Below are positions 41,766 through 50,302 of a stretch of DNA of 64,000 bases, piece by piece. The translations under genes and the position numbers were made by a program. This DNA is from an uncultured Prevotellaceae bacterium (GTDB taxonomy: Bacteria; Bacteroidota; Bacteroidia; Bacteroidales; Muribaculaceae). The notes under the pieces are model-generated. The model did no database searches, was not told where the DNA came from, and saw only the letters and a list, made by a program, of their open reading frames with translations. Location of the stretch: contig ONKD01000008.1 of assembly GCA_900318345.1 (NCBI GenBank), forward strand, positions 62,001 to 126,000, in the 5' to 3' direction. Position 1 is the first letter of the stretch, and each line of letters begins with the position of its first letter.

Positions 41766-41849
41766 GAGGCTGTAGCAAAACAGTCGATTAAAACATTGAT
41801 CGAGCTTCGCTCGAGAAATGTAGCGACATTGCAATTATGACATAGCCTC
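41766..41849 (-). repeat. Dispersed intergenic element, copy B
   Basis: On the minus strand it reads GAGGCTATGTCATAATTGCA, then ATGTCGC, a TCGAGC-gaa-GCTCGA hairpin (41800-41814) and ATCAATGTTTT. The ends GAGGCT (41766) and AGCCTC (41849) are inverted. Modules match copies A, C and D. It lies between convergent genes, 4 bases from the CotH stop. Confidence 0.75.
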
Positions 41850-41853
41850 ATAG

Positions 41854-43365
41854 TTATCGGTCGATGGGCTTCGGGTCGGGGTCAATGTGGTCAGGGAAGC
41901 CCCACTGCGATTGCAGCCAGTCGATCTTGCTGTGAAGGTAGTATTTGAAATAGGCGGCTTCCTTATTGATATCGAAGTACTTCCACCGCTTGCAGTCGCT
42001 CAGGTATGCCTCGCGGATGCTTGCCACATGGTTGTCGATGAACGCGTCGATATCCAGCCCGTTAAAGCCCGATTCATAGAATTGGCGCCAATGCCTCCTC
42101 ACGACCAGTTGAAAATGGGGGTATTTGGCGATTTCTCCAATCCAGTGGTTGTAAAAGAAGCAAGGCTCTTGATAGATGAAATAATTGAAGTTAGTCAATT
42201 GGGGATAGTAACCCCTGCGGTGGAACGAATTGCCAAAGTCCCACACGGGCCCGAAAATCAGTTTTGTGTTCTCGCCCTTGTGCTTGTACATGTAGCAGCT
42301 GCCTGAGAAACTCTCGATTTCATCCATCATCTCGTTGACGATGTAGAAACAGGCCAGCGAGTCGATGTCGATATATTTCTCCCACTCGGTACTGATTTTA
42401 TTGCCGTTGTAGATGGCGGCATTGGTCTGGAACAGGAACTGGGTGATGTAGTCCCGTTGCTCGCTGGACAGCACCTCGGGGTAGTGATGGGTGATCAGCA
42501 TCCTGTCATACCAGTTGAGACCACCATTGCGCTCATCGATGTGGATGGCGCTGGCGTTATCGTTGTTGTCAATCTCCAGCAGCCAGCCGCCAGTGATGTT
42601 GAGAGAATCGGTCTCCTCGTCAATCTGCTCTTCGATGTTCACGCGGTCTTTGCCCTCACGGACTTTCTCGGCCAGGAAATACAGGCCGATGTATTGTCCG
42701 TTGAGCACCACCTCGACAGGCTTTTGGTCAGGCGTGTAGGCCATCCCGATGCGGCGGCTCAGCTCAAACCCCATGGTGTTCATCAGTTTAGCGTAGTGGT
42801 CGTCGGCATGAGCCAGCAGGCAGTAGTGGCGGTTACTGCTCATGCCCAGCAGGGGGTGCTTCTCATCAAGCTTGATGCGGAAGGGTTTCTTGCTCATGGT
42901 CCACGTGTAGTTGCCGCGTCCCTTGATCTGCATCCCCAGTGGTTCAAAGGGCGAGCCGAAGGACTCATAGCCCTCAAGGCCCATGTTGTCGAGCCACCAT
43001 TGGGCGTGGATGTATTCGTCCTTGCTCACGATGTCATGATAACCCTCGGTGTTGATGAACAGCACGGGCATGGTGCCCGAGTAGGAGGGCATGGGCGGCA
43101 ATTCGCTGCCCTGAATGGCAGCAATCAGCATATTCACATCGGTGATGTTGATTTCCTTGTCGCCGTTCACGTCGGTGGCATAGCTGTAGAATGAGTGATA
43201 TCGTGCCCCACTGAAGATGGAGTCCACCACTGCGTTGACGTCGGCGATGTTGACCTCCCAGTCACAGTTCACGTCACCTCGTGGGCGCAGCCCAGATTGC
43301 GCGCTAGAGTGGAAAGTTGCCATGCAGGCAATCAGCCAGATGAGTGTGGTGACGATATTTCTCAT
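41854..43365 (-). CDS. Secreted CotH-kinase-family protein with dockerin pair
   Basis: A 503-residue exported protein. The signal peptide ends near FHSSAQ. Two dockerin-type calcium loops follow (about 28-88, DVNCDWEVNIADVN and DVNGDKEINITDVN). A linker PPMPSYSGTMPVLFINTEG leads to the CotH domain: MQIKGRGNYTW, KKPFRIKLDEKHPLLGM, YIGLYFLAEKVREGKDRV and FGPVWDFGNSFHRRG, where the Asp of WDF would be the metal ligand. It differs from the CotH pair at 20025-23658 in sequence but has the same plan. Substrate unknown. The paralogue just upstream is broken. Confidence 0.82.
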   Translation of the reverse strand: MRNIVTTLIWLIACMATFHSSAQSGLRPRGDVNCDWEVNIADVNAVVDSIFSGARYHSFYSYATDVNGDKEINITDVNMLIAAIQGSELPPMPSYSGTMPVLFINTEGYHDIVSKDEYIHAQWWLDNMGLEGYESFGSPFEPLGMQIKGRGNYTWTMSKKPFRIKLDEKHPLLGMSSNRHYCLLAHADDHYAKLMNTMGFELSRRIGMAYTPDQKPVEVVLNGQYIGLYFLAEKVREGKDRVNIEEQIDEETDSLNITGGWLLEIDNNDNASAIHIDERNGGLNWYDRMLITHHYPEVLSSEQRDYITQFLFQTNAAIYNGNKISTEWEKYIDIDSLACFYIVNEMMDEIESFSGSCYMYKHKGENTKLIFGPVWDFGNSFHRRGYYPQLTNFNYFIYQEPCFFYNHWIGEIAKYPHFQLVVRRHWRQFYESGFNGLDIDAFIDNHVASIREAYLSDCKRWKYFDINKEAAYFKYYLHSKIDWLQSQWGFPDHIDPDPKPIDR

Positions 43366-43385
43366 GATGAATAATTTGTATTAGG

Positions 43386-44703
43386 TCAATCTTCAGGCTC
43401 GCCCCATTGCTCGTTGAGCCAGTTGATTTTAGCTATCAATAACGGCTTGTAGTAGTACAGGTGTTGATACTCCAAGTTGTTATCGTAAGCATATTCTGGC
43501 CATCGCTTGATTTCTGCCATGGCAGCTGGTGTAACCCGTTCTACCCAATTATCCATGTAATCGATGATGGTTTCAAGGCCGTTGTGATAGAAACTGTTCC
43601 ACTGCTGGCGAACGCATTCTTGGAAGTGAGGATACTCTACAATCTTCTTGAGCCAATGAGGTGTGAAATATTCAGCAGTATTTTCATAGATGAAACATGG
43701 CGTGGGCTCTTGGGTGCGTCCAAAAGAGCAGCCAAAGTCCCAAACGGGTCCAAAAATCAGTTTTGTGCTGTCGCCACGGTGCTTGTGAAGGTAAAGGCTG
43801 TTGGTGAACGACTCAACCTCGTCGGCTATCTCATTCACGATATAGAATGACACCATTGAGTCGATGTCAATGTAATTCTCCCATTCATTACTATCTGTTG
43901 GCATGCAGTAAATTGCGGTGTCCATATCGGCAATAAAATTCCTGATGTATTCCAGTTGTTCGGGTGATACACTATCGGGGCTATGGTAAATGATCCCCAT
44001 CCAGTTACCGTTACCCTCCTGGAAGACAAACTGGTTTTCTTCGGGATGATTGTCAATTTCGATGAGCCATCCGCCAGTGATATGGTCGGGATTGTTATCA
44101 CCGTTACTCTGTTCGATGATTTCAACACGGTCTTTACCTGCTTTGATTTTCTCGGTTAAGTAATAGAGTCCGATATACTGACCGTTGAGTACGATTTCAA
44201 CAGGCTCTATGGCGGGGGTGTAAGCAAGCCCAATGCGACGACTCAATTCAAAGCCCAAGGGTGCCGTCCACAAGTCACTGGCAAGAAGGCAAAAGTTGCG
44301 GTTCTTTTTCATTCCCAGCAGGGGCTGTTTTTCGTCCAGCTTGATGCGGAAAGGTTTTTTGTTAAGGGTCCAAGTGTAGTTGCCGCGGCCCTTGATTTGC
44401 ATGCCTAAAGGCTCCTCGGGTGACCCGATGGACTCATAGCCCTCAAGGCCCATGTTGTCGAGCCACCATTGGGCATGGATGTATTCGTCCTTGCTCACGA
44501 TGTCATGATAACCCTCGGTGTTGATGAACAGCACGGGCAGGGTGCCAGAGTAAGAAGGCATGGGCGGCAGTTGCTTGCCCAAGATGGCATCAATCACCAT
44601 GTTAATGTCGCTGCACGTCGCCACGAGGCCGCAAACCGCTCTGCGCCTGTGACAGGATGGCGCAGGTGAGGAACAGGATAGTCAGTATGTTGTTTTTCAT
44701 CAT
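43386..44703 (-). pseudogene. CotH-kinase-family gene broken by a deletion in the dockerin region
   Basis: From the ATG codons at 44703/44700 the frame encodes a signal peptide (MKNNILTILFLTCAILSQAQ) and SGLRPRGDV, then QRH and stop. A second frame running to 43386 begins with no more than CSDINMVIDAILGKQLPPMP, the second half of a dockerin loop, and continues as a full CotH domain (412 codons from a GTG at 44624). Compared with the intact neighbour, about 45 residues between the first loop's GDV and the second loop's DIN are missing and the frame is shifted. Recombination between the similar loops would explain it. Without the signal peptide in frame the product is not expected to be exported. 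Confidence 0.8.
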
Positions 44704-44794
44704 AGCTTAGGTGGTATTATGGGTTACGTTTCTAATAATAAACGTTTTATGGGTGAGTATATTGCATGTAATACACCCTTTGTGTGTTAAATAA

Positions 44795-45898
44795 CTATGA
44801 TTTCTTACTTGGGATTTCAATCATCTTGCGGGCGCAGGCCACGTTGGTCAATTCCTTGCCCTCCCTGACGCAGGCCTCGTGCATGGCGTCATAGTTGGTG
44901 ATGGCCTGGATGAGGTCGTTCTCGTCCCATCCGTCACGCACGATGCCCAAGCCGTTGGCCGCGATAAACGATGAGGTCGAGGGCACAGTGTTGGTCACGA
45001 CAGGCGTGCCGCTGGTGATGGCCTCGGCAATCGTGACCATGTTCAGGTCGTTGCTGGTATCGACTAGCAGGGCGAGCGAGCGTCTTAATGGCTCTGCCAG
45101 TCGCTCATGGCTCAAGAAGCCGTGGAAGGTGACCTTGTCGCTGATGCCTAGGCCTGCTACCTGCTGCTCCAATTCCTGCCGCTGGTCCCCCTCGCCGATG
45201 ATGTCGAGGCGGTAATTGCAATAGGGCTCCAGTGAAACGAGGCGCGCAAACTTGTCGATGATGTGGTCAACATTCTTGCGCTTGACGAGCTGCGAGACCA
45301 CAATGAAGGCGTTGTCGTGCTCATCGCTGGGGTAGAGGACGTGGGCATTGGTGCCGTGGTCCACAATCACATCGCTCACGTGACGGCTGTATCGGCGCAT
45401 GAACTGCTTGGCGGGCTCGCTGCGGGGAACAATGGTGATGCCGCGCATGAACAAGGGTACGATGGCATTGTTCCAGAACTTGGACGGCAACTTGTGCATC
45501 AAGCGCTGGTGACGGTCCATCTCCTGCCAGATGAGTAGTCGCTCGGGGCACACGCGCGCGGCGATGAGAGTAGAAATCTGGAACGACTCGCTGGCGACCA
45601 CCAGGTCATAACTGGAGGCATGGTGCTTGAGCCAAGCGCGCATCCCCCGTGGCCACGGCAACAGGCTGGGCTTGAACACCCGTGGCGCTATCGAGGGGAA
45701 ATAGACGACATCAAAGGGCAACTGCTCATCGCTGCCGGTGGGCTTGAATTCCTCAGAAGCCAGCAAGGTGACCTGGTGCCCTAGTTCAACAAAACCCCGG
45801 GCAAAGGTGCTGATCATGCAGTCACTGATGGATTCCTTGGGAACGATAACACCATGCTCGGCTGTCGATAGGATGCAGTTAATGATGAGAATCTTCAT
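44795..45898 (-). CDS. Glycosyltransferase family 4 protein
   Basis: A 367-residue GT-B enzyme. N-terminal ILIINCILSTAEHGVIVPKE is followed by an acceptor domain with a basic patch (PWPRGMRAWLKHH). The C-terminal domain has FIVVSQLVKRKNVDHII, LDIIGEGDQRQELE, VTFHGFLSHERLAEPL and MVTIAEAITSGTPVV, in which the Glu of IAEA corresponds to the conserved GT4 acid. Substrate unknown. It is divergent from the GT2 gene, each with its own promoter box. Confidence 0.88.
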   Translation of the reverse strand: MKILIINCILSTAEHGVIVPKESISDCMISTFARGFVELGHQVTLLASEEFKPTGSDEQLPFDVVYFPSIAPRVFKPSLLPWPRGMRAWLKHHASSYDLVVASESFQISTLIAARVCPERLLIWQEMDRHQRLMHKLPSKFWNNAIVPLFMRGITIVPRSEPAKQFMRRYSRHVSDVIVDHGTNAHVLYPSDEHDNAFIVVSQLVKRKNVDHIIDKFARLVSLEPYCNYRLDIIGEGDQRQELEQQVAGLGISDKVTFHGFLSHERLAEPLRRSLALLVDTSNDLNMVTIAEAITSGTPVVTNTVPSTSSFIAANGLGIVRDGWDENDLIQAITNYDAMHEACVREGKELTNVACARKMIEIPSKKS

Positions 45899-45928
45899 AC
45901 CTGTCGCAATTTGTCACTATAGCGGCGA

Positions 45929-45936
45929 CAAAATTA
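45929..45936 (-). promoter_or_regulatory. -7 promoter box of the GT4 gene at 45898
   Basis: CAAAATTA is TAATTTTG on the minus strand, 30 bases before the start codon; it is paired back to back with the box at 45950. Confidence 0.6.
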
Positions 45937-45949
45937 ACGAAAAACTTTG

Positions 45950-45957
45950 TAACTTTG
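45950..45957 (+). promoter_or_regulatory. -7 promoter box of the GT2 gene
   Basis: TAACTTTG, 22 bases before the GT2 start codon. ACAAA at 45928-45932 lies in the -33 region but does not match well. Confidence 0.6.
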
Positions 45958-45979
45958 CACAAATTAAGCGCCCTAAATT

Positions 45980-46930
45980 ATGTCATCATTGGTATCAATC
46001 ATCATTCCTGCCTATAACGCTGCGCCCTACTTGCAACGCAGCGTGGCCAGCGCATTGGCGCAAACTCACGGCGACATCGAGGTGGTGATTGTGGACGATG
46101 GCTCGACCGACGGCACGGGAGCTATTGCCGACCAGCTGGCGGAGCAGGATGAGCGCGTGAGGGTCGTGCATCAGGAGAACCGAGGGCTTGCCGAGGCGCG
46201 CCATAGTGGCGTGAAGGCCGCCAGGGCCGACTATATCGTCCACCTGGACGCTGATGACGAGTTGTTGCCCGATGCGGTGGCTTTCCTGTATGGCAAGTGC
46301 GTTGAGCATCAGTTGGACTTGGTCTATGGCTCGTTCATCAAGGTCATGGACGAGAAAACGCGCTTTGAGGTGCCTCATCCCATGGAAGGCGTGCTCACGG
46401 GTGACGAGTACCTGCACTTCCTGTTTGATCGTCGTTGCATGTGCGCCTCATGGGGCAACCTGTGCCGCCGCGAGGTGTGGAGCGATGACATTTATCCGCC
46501 GCGAGGCCAGGTCTTGCCCAGCGAGGATGTGCTCATGAACATCAGCCTGAGCGCCCATGTGGAGCGCGTCGGTTTCTATAACAAGCCGGTAGTGAAGTAT
46601 TACTATGTGCCCACGTCGTTGTCGGCCACTAACCGCCTGTCGAGTCTTGACAGCTGGGAGACGTTCTTCAGCTTGATAGAGGCCAACCTGCAGCAGCGGG
46701 GCAAGCTTGACGCGCTGGCACGCGAGGTGCTGTGCATGAAGCTCGACCGCCTCGCCTTTTATGTCCATCCGCTCGATACGAGCCGGCCCTGGGTCAATGA
46801 GGCGCTGCACGACCGTAGCCATCAGCTGCCGCGCAGATGTGCCATCCTGCAGCAGCTGTTGCGTTACCCGCGATTGTGTCACTGGTGTGTGGTCAATAAC
46901 CGCCGATTGAAGAAAATCCTCGGGCGATAA
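45980..46930 (+). CDS. Glycosyltransferase family 2 protein
   Basis: A 316-residue GT-A enzyme. It opens with VSIIIPAYNAAPYLQRSV, followed by VVIVDDGSTDGT (nucleotide-binding Asp) and VHLDADDELLPDA (metal-binding DxD). A later RPRGQVLPSEDV-like segment (PPRGQVLPSEDVLMN) carries the putative catalytic acidic residue. No C-terminal membrane helices are seen, so it is a soluble or membrane-associated transferase. Part of the exopolysaccharide region; sugar unknown. The next 295 bases hold a dispersed repeat element and no gene. Confidence 0.9.
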   Translation: MSSLVSIIIPAYNAAPYLQRSVASALAQTHGDIEVVIVDDGSTDGTGAIADQLAEQDERVRVVHQENRGLAEARHSGVKAARADYIVHLDADDELLPDAVAFLYGKCVEHQLDLVYGSFIKVMDEKTRFEVPHPMEGVLTGDEYLHFLFDRRCMCASWGNLCRREVWSDDIYPPRGQVLPSEDVLMNISLSAHVERVGFYNKPVVKYYYVPTSLSATNRLSSLDSWETFFSLIEANLQQRGKLDALAREVLCMKLDRLAFYVHPLDTSRPWVNEALHDRSHQLPRRCAILQQLLRYPRLCHWCVVNNRRLKKILGR

Positions 46931-46960
46931 TACATTAACAGGAACTTGATAGAATCTGTA

Positions 46961-47190
46961 GAGGGTGTGCCATAATTCAACGTCGCAATGTTTAACCGTG
47001 CTACGCACGGGAAATTTAAACAAATTACTTAAATAATTAATACAAAATTTGTTTTAATTTAGATAAGATTGGCTGCGTCTCAGCAAATCAAGCAAGCTTG
47101 TTTGCCTTTGACTTGCACAATCTTTCTCGGCCGTATCACCGAGTGTCTCAATGCGAACAATAAGAGCCGCAAAATTTTGCGGCTCTACTA
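46961..47190 (+). repeat. Dispersed intergenic element, copy A (fullest copy)
   Basis: A left arm GTGTGCCATAATTCAACGTC is followed 25 bases from CATAATT by a hairpin CCGTGC-tac-GCACGG (46996-47010). Then come an AT-rich core with TTAATACAAAATTTG, a hairpin with one bulged T (47083-47105), TTGCACAA, a right-arm hairpin CTCGG/CCGAG (47126-47143), and a 24-base perfect palindrome (47163-47186) with centre CGCAAAATTTTGCG. It fills the spacer between the convergent GT2 and beta-helix genes. Confidence 0.8.
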
Positions 47191-47225
47191 TGTGGGAGAT
47201 ATCTCCCTGAATATCAATAAGTCCC

Positions 47226-48926
47226 TTAATATTTCCTGAATGAGTTGGAGTTGACCTTTTGCTTGCGCACGTTGGTCATGTGCTTCATCATGTCGTCTTG
47301 GCTCTTGACGCCGCGGAACTCATTGCCCTTGACTTCCAGGTTCTCAAAGCGCATTGAGTTGGTGGTGTTGCTGGCACCATAATGGTTCATCAACCGTCCG
47401 TTGCCCGTCGAAACCGTAACCTTGTTGTTGTTGAAGATGAGCGTTCCGTTGCTGGCAAATTCCTCCAGGAAGAAGCTGTTGTGGTTGCAGTCGAAGGTGT
47501 TGTTCCTGAAATCGAGGTCCAGGCGGTCAATTTTCTTGCAATAGACGGTCGTGCGACCCTGGAAGTAGTTGTTAGCTGCTTTTAACGAGAAATGGCCGAT
47601 ACCGCCGCCCGACTCGAGGGTGATGATGCGTGCGAGCCCCTTGCACACGTTGTTGCGCAGGGTGGCCGTTCCGCCCTCCTTACCCGACCACAGCAGGTTG
47701 ATGCCATATTCCTTGCCGTCGGGCGACGCGGTGATGCGGTTGTTCACCTTGTTGCCCTCGAGCAGCACATTACCGCCGCGAATGAGTAGGAACGTGTAAC
47801 CCGTGCCGCTATAGGGGTTCATGAGGGGGTAGTTGTTTGTCATCGTGTTGTTGCTCACGACGATAGTGTCCTGCTGCTTGGTGCAATCCCACACGTCGAT
47901 GTCCATGCGGTAGAATCTCTCCCGGGAGTTCACGTTGTTGCTGATGAACTCGTTGTCATGGACAGAGAAATCGCTGTGCTTGTCAATGGGTTGGAACTGG
48001 AAATTAATGAAGCGTTTGCACAAGTCGTTGGCCACAAACTTGTTCCTTGCCAGTTCAAAGCCCCTCATGTCGCAGCAGTAGTTGCTGTCGGTCTCGGAGG
48101 TAAGCACCGAGAAGTACATGTCGTTGAACAGGCCGTCAATGAATTTGTCGTCGTGCTGATAGTAGAACTCGTTGTCGGTGACCTTGATGTTGGTGCGCCT
48201 GATGTCGCCCCTGATGTCCTTGTTGGCATCGACAGTCTTGCTGAAGAAAGCGAGGGCCTCGTCATTGCCATACTTGTAGAACTTGTTGTTGCGGATGCTG
48301 ATGTTGTGCATCTCGCCGCGCAACCACAGGTTGCCACCAGCCTTGCAGTTGTTGTAGTTGCTGATGATGCAGTCCTCGACAGTCACGTTGGAGCACACGC
48401 GCATGTCATAGTTGGTAATCACCGCATTGGACATGTAACTGTTCACGCGCTTGATGTCAACCTTGCTGGCATGATAGATTTTTACTGCATGGAAGCGTGA
48501 TTTCTCCCACCAGATGCCGTCATGCTCCTTGAGCTTGATGCCCAGGTCAGAGATGGAGACCGTGATGGGTTGTCCCAGTTTGCCGATGAAGGCCAGGAAC
48601 GCGTCGGCGCCCTTCAAGGGCTTTCGGTTGTCCTTGTTCAACACCAGCACAGTCTTGTCGGCACCCAGGCCGGTCATGACAACATTGCACTTCAGCAATA
48701 CCACGCCGTCGATGGTGTAAGTGCCGGGTTTGTCAAAATGGATGATGGCGGTGTCCTTGTACCTCAGGTTGCCAAACTTGGCGTTCAGTGCCGTGGCGAG
48801 GTCAGTATGCTTCGGTAGGGAGCTGACGTTAAAGGTGGCGTTGTTAGCTTGAACGGTCGTGCAGGTGCAGGTGACCATGAGAATGCAGCTCACAACCAGT
48901 AACTTGATGAAGGATAGATATTTCAT
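47226..48926 (-). CDS. Exported right-handed beta-helix repeat protein
   Basis: A 566-residue protein with an N-terminal export signal (IKLLVVSCILMVTCTCTTVQA; a lipoprotein is possible because of the cysteines). The body is a pectate-lyase-like parallel beta helix: many short turns of the form NVTVEDCIISNYN, ISIRNNKFYKYGND and IKVTDNEFYYQHDD. Such proteins bind or cleave polysaccharides; active-site residues cannot be assigned. It is last in the minus-strand wzx-wza-wzc-wzy-type operon, 15 bases after the polymerase-like gene. A role in trimming or modifying the exported polymer is inferred. Confidence 0.8.
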   Translation of the reverse strand: MKYLSFIKLLVVSCILMVTCTCTTVQANNATFNVSSLPKHTDLATALNAKFGNLRYKDTAIIHFDKPGTYTIDGVVLLKCNVVMTGLGADKTVLVLNKDNRKPLKGADAFLAFIGKLGQPITVSISDLGIKLKEHDGIWWEKSRFHAVKIYHASKVDIKRVNSYMSNAVITNYDMRVCSNVTVEDCIISNYNNCKAGGNLWLRGEMHNISIRNNKFYKYGNDEALAFFSKTVDANKDIRGDIRRTNIKVTDNEFYYQHDDKFIDGLFNDMYFSVLTSETDSNYCCDMRGFELARNKFVANDLCKRFINFQFQPIDKHSDFSVHDNEFISNNVNSRERFYRMDIDVWDCTKQQDTIVVSNNTMTNNYPLMNPYSGTGYTFLLIRGGNVLLEGNKVNNRITASPDGKEYGINLLWSGKEGGTATLRNNVCKGLARIITLESGGGIGHFSLKAANNYFQGRTTVYCKKIDRLDLDFRNNTFDCNHNSFFLEEFASNGTLIFNNNKVTVSTGNGRLMNHYGASNTTNSMRFENLEVKGNEFRGVKSQDDMMKHMTNVRKQKVNSNSFRKY

Positions 48927-48941
48927 AATAGTGGATTGATT

Positions 48942-50288
48942 TTATGTGGTGAGACTAACAGATCCTTGACCTTGTGACTTCTCATTGCCAGTAACGGCAT
49001 CGGGCAGCCAAAAGCCGGCGATGATGCCATACATGACGATGCAGAAGACGGGATCGCGCATCGACTCAATGTAGAAGAAGTTGATGCCGATGAGGATGAC
49101 CATGAACAGTTGCATGTTCAGGTCTCGCTTGGAGAATCCATCGGGGTGACGGATAAACAATGAGGACAGGAAAACGATAAACCACAACAGTCCCACGACA
49201 CCCAACTGCAGGTAGATGTGGATGAAGTAGGGTATTGTGCCTATCAAGTACCATTCATACTGGTCATATAGCTCGGAGTGGGCCATCTTGGTGCCGCCCT
49301 TGAAGTGACCAACACCGAAGCCCATGGGAACGTGCCCGGGGTTCTCCTCCTCAAACATGGGCAGCAGCAGGAACTTGGTCACGCGGGGAACGTCGGCCAG
49401 ACCCGACTCGGTGTTGTCCATGTTCCAGGTCGCGTCTTCCTCGGCATGCTCCAGGTCCATGAACATGTACTCGACCAGGTATTCCTCGCTGAAGATGTCG
49501 GCATTACCTGCCGTGTTGGCAAGTTCGCCCTTGTAGGTCATCTTATAGGTGGTGTAGCCCACCAGGAAGAGTATCGCCATGACAGGCGTTACCACGAGCG
49601 CTCTGACGAACATGCGCTTGTCGATAGGCATGAGCAGGATGAAATAGACCACCAGCAGCACAAAGCTGATCTTGGTCTCGTTGAAGAACGTGGGCGCGAG
49701 CAACAGCACATACTTGAAATTATTCAGGATCGAGCCCACAAAGTGGCGCGGGTTGATGCGTTTCCTCAACAGGTAGAACGAGATGAGGTAAATCATCATC
49801 GAGATGGTTCCCGAGTACCAGTTGCCCAACGAGCCGCCGCCGTGGTCGTCGGCGCCATAGACGACGAACTGGTAACCGATGCACAAGACCTGCAGCCACA
49901 GGAAAACCTCCAGGTGCCTGTCAAAGGTCTTGATGAAATGCTCGCGTCGCCGAGGTTCGTCCCAAAAGTACCTGAAAATCGGGTAGCAGAACATGGCCCC
50001 GATGAACACGCGCATGCCGTTGACGCTGAATGTGAGTGACAACTTGTTGAGAACGATACTGCTCGTGAAGCCGATGAGCAACAGTGACCCGATGAACAGG
50101 AAGTCGGCGCGATGCCTCAGGCACAGCAGTCCCAGCAGCACGAGGACAGCGTCACAGCCCAGCAGGATGTAGCTGCGCAGGGATTCCAGCCCCGGAATGA
50201 ATTCATCACAGATGAAGCCAATGGTGCCCAGCACCCAAAACACGCCAATGAGGACGCGTTCGATGAGTATGGACTTGGTAACCTGCAT
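48942..50288 (-). CDS. Polytopic membrane protein, probable Wzy/O-antigen-ligase-type polymerase
   Basis: A 448-residue protein with about 11-12 membrane segments and one long extracytoplasmic loop in the C-terminal half (around GELANTAGNADIFSEEYLVE to GHVPMGFGVGHFKGG). This plan is typical of polysaccharide polymerases and O-antigen ligases, whose sequences diverge strongly. It lies between the Wzc-type kinase (14 bases) and the beta-helix gene (15 bases) in one operon. The call rests on topology plus context. Confidence 0.7.
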   Translation of the reverse strand: MQVTKSILIERVLIGVFWVLGTIGFICDEFIPGLESLRSYILLGCDAVLVLLGLLCLRHRADFLFIGSLLLIGFTSSIVLNKLSLTFSVNGMRVFIGAMFCYPIFRYFWDEPRRREHFIKTFDRHLEVFLWLQVLCIGYQFVVYGADDHGGGSLGNWYSGTISMMIYLISFYLLRKRINPRHFVGSILNNFKYVLLLAPTFFNETKISFVLLVVYFILLMPIDKRMFVRALVVTPVMAILFLVGYTTYKMTYKGELANTAGNADIFSEEYLVEYMFMDLEHAEEDATWNMDNTESGLADVPRVTKFLLLPMFEEENPGHVPMGFGVGHFKGGTKMAHSELYDQYEWYLIGTIPYFIHIYLQLGVVGLLWFIVFLSSLFIRHPDGFSKRDLNMQLFMVILIGINFFYIESMRDPVFCIVMYGIIAGFWLPDAVTGNEKSQGQGSVSLTT

Positions 50289-50302
50289 CGCCCGTCAAGC
50301 GG

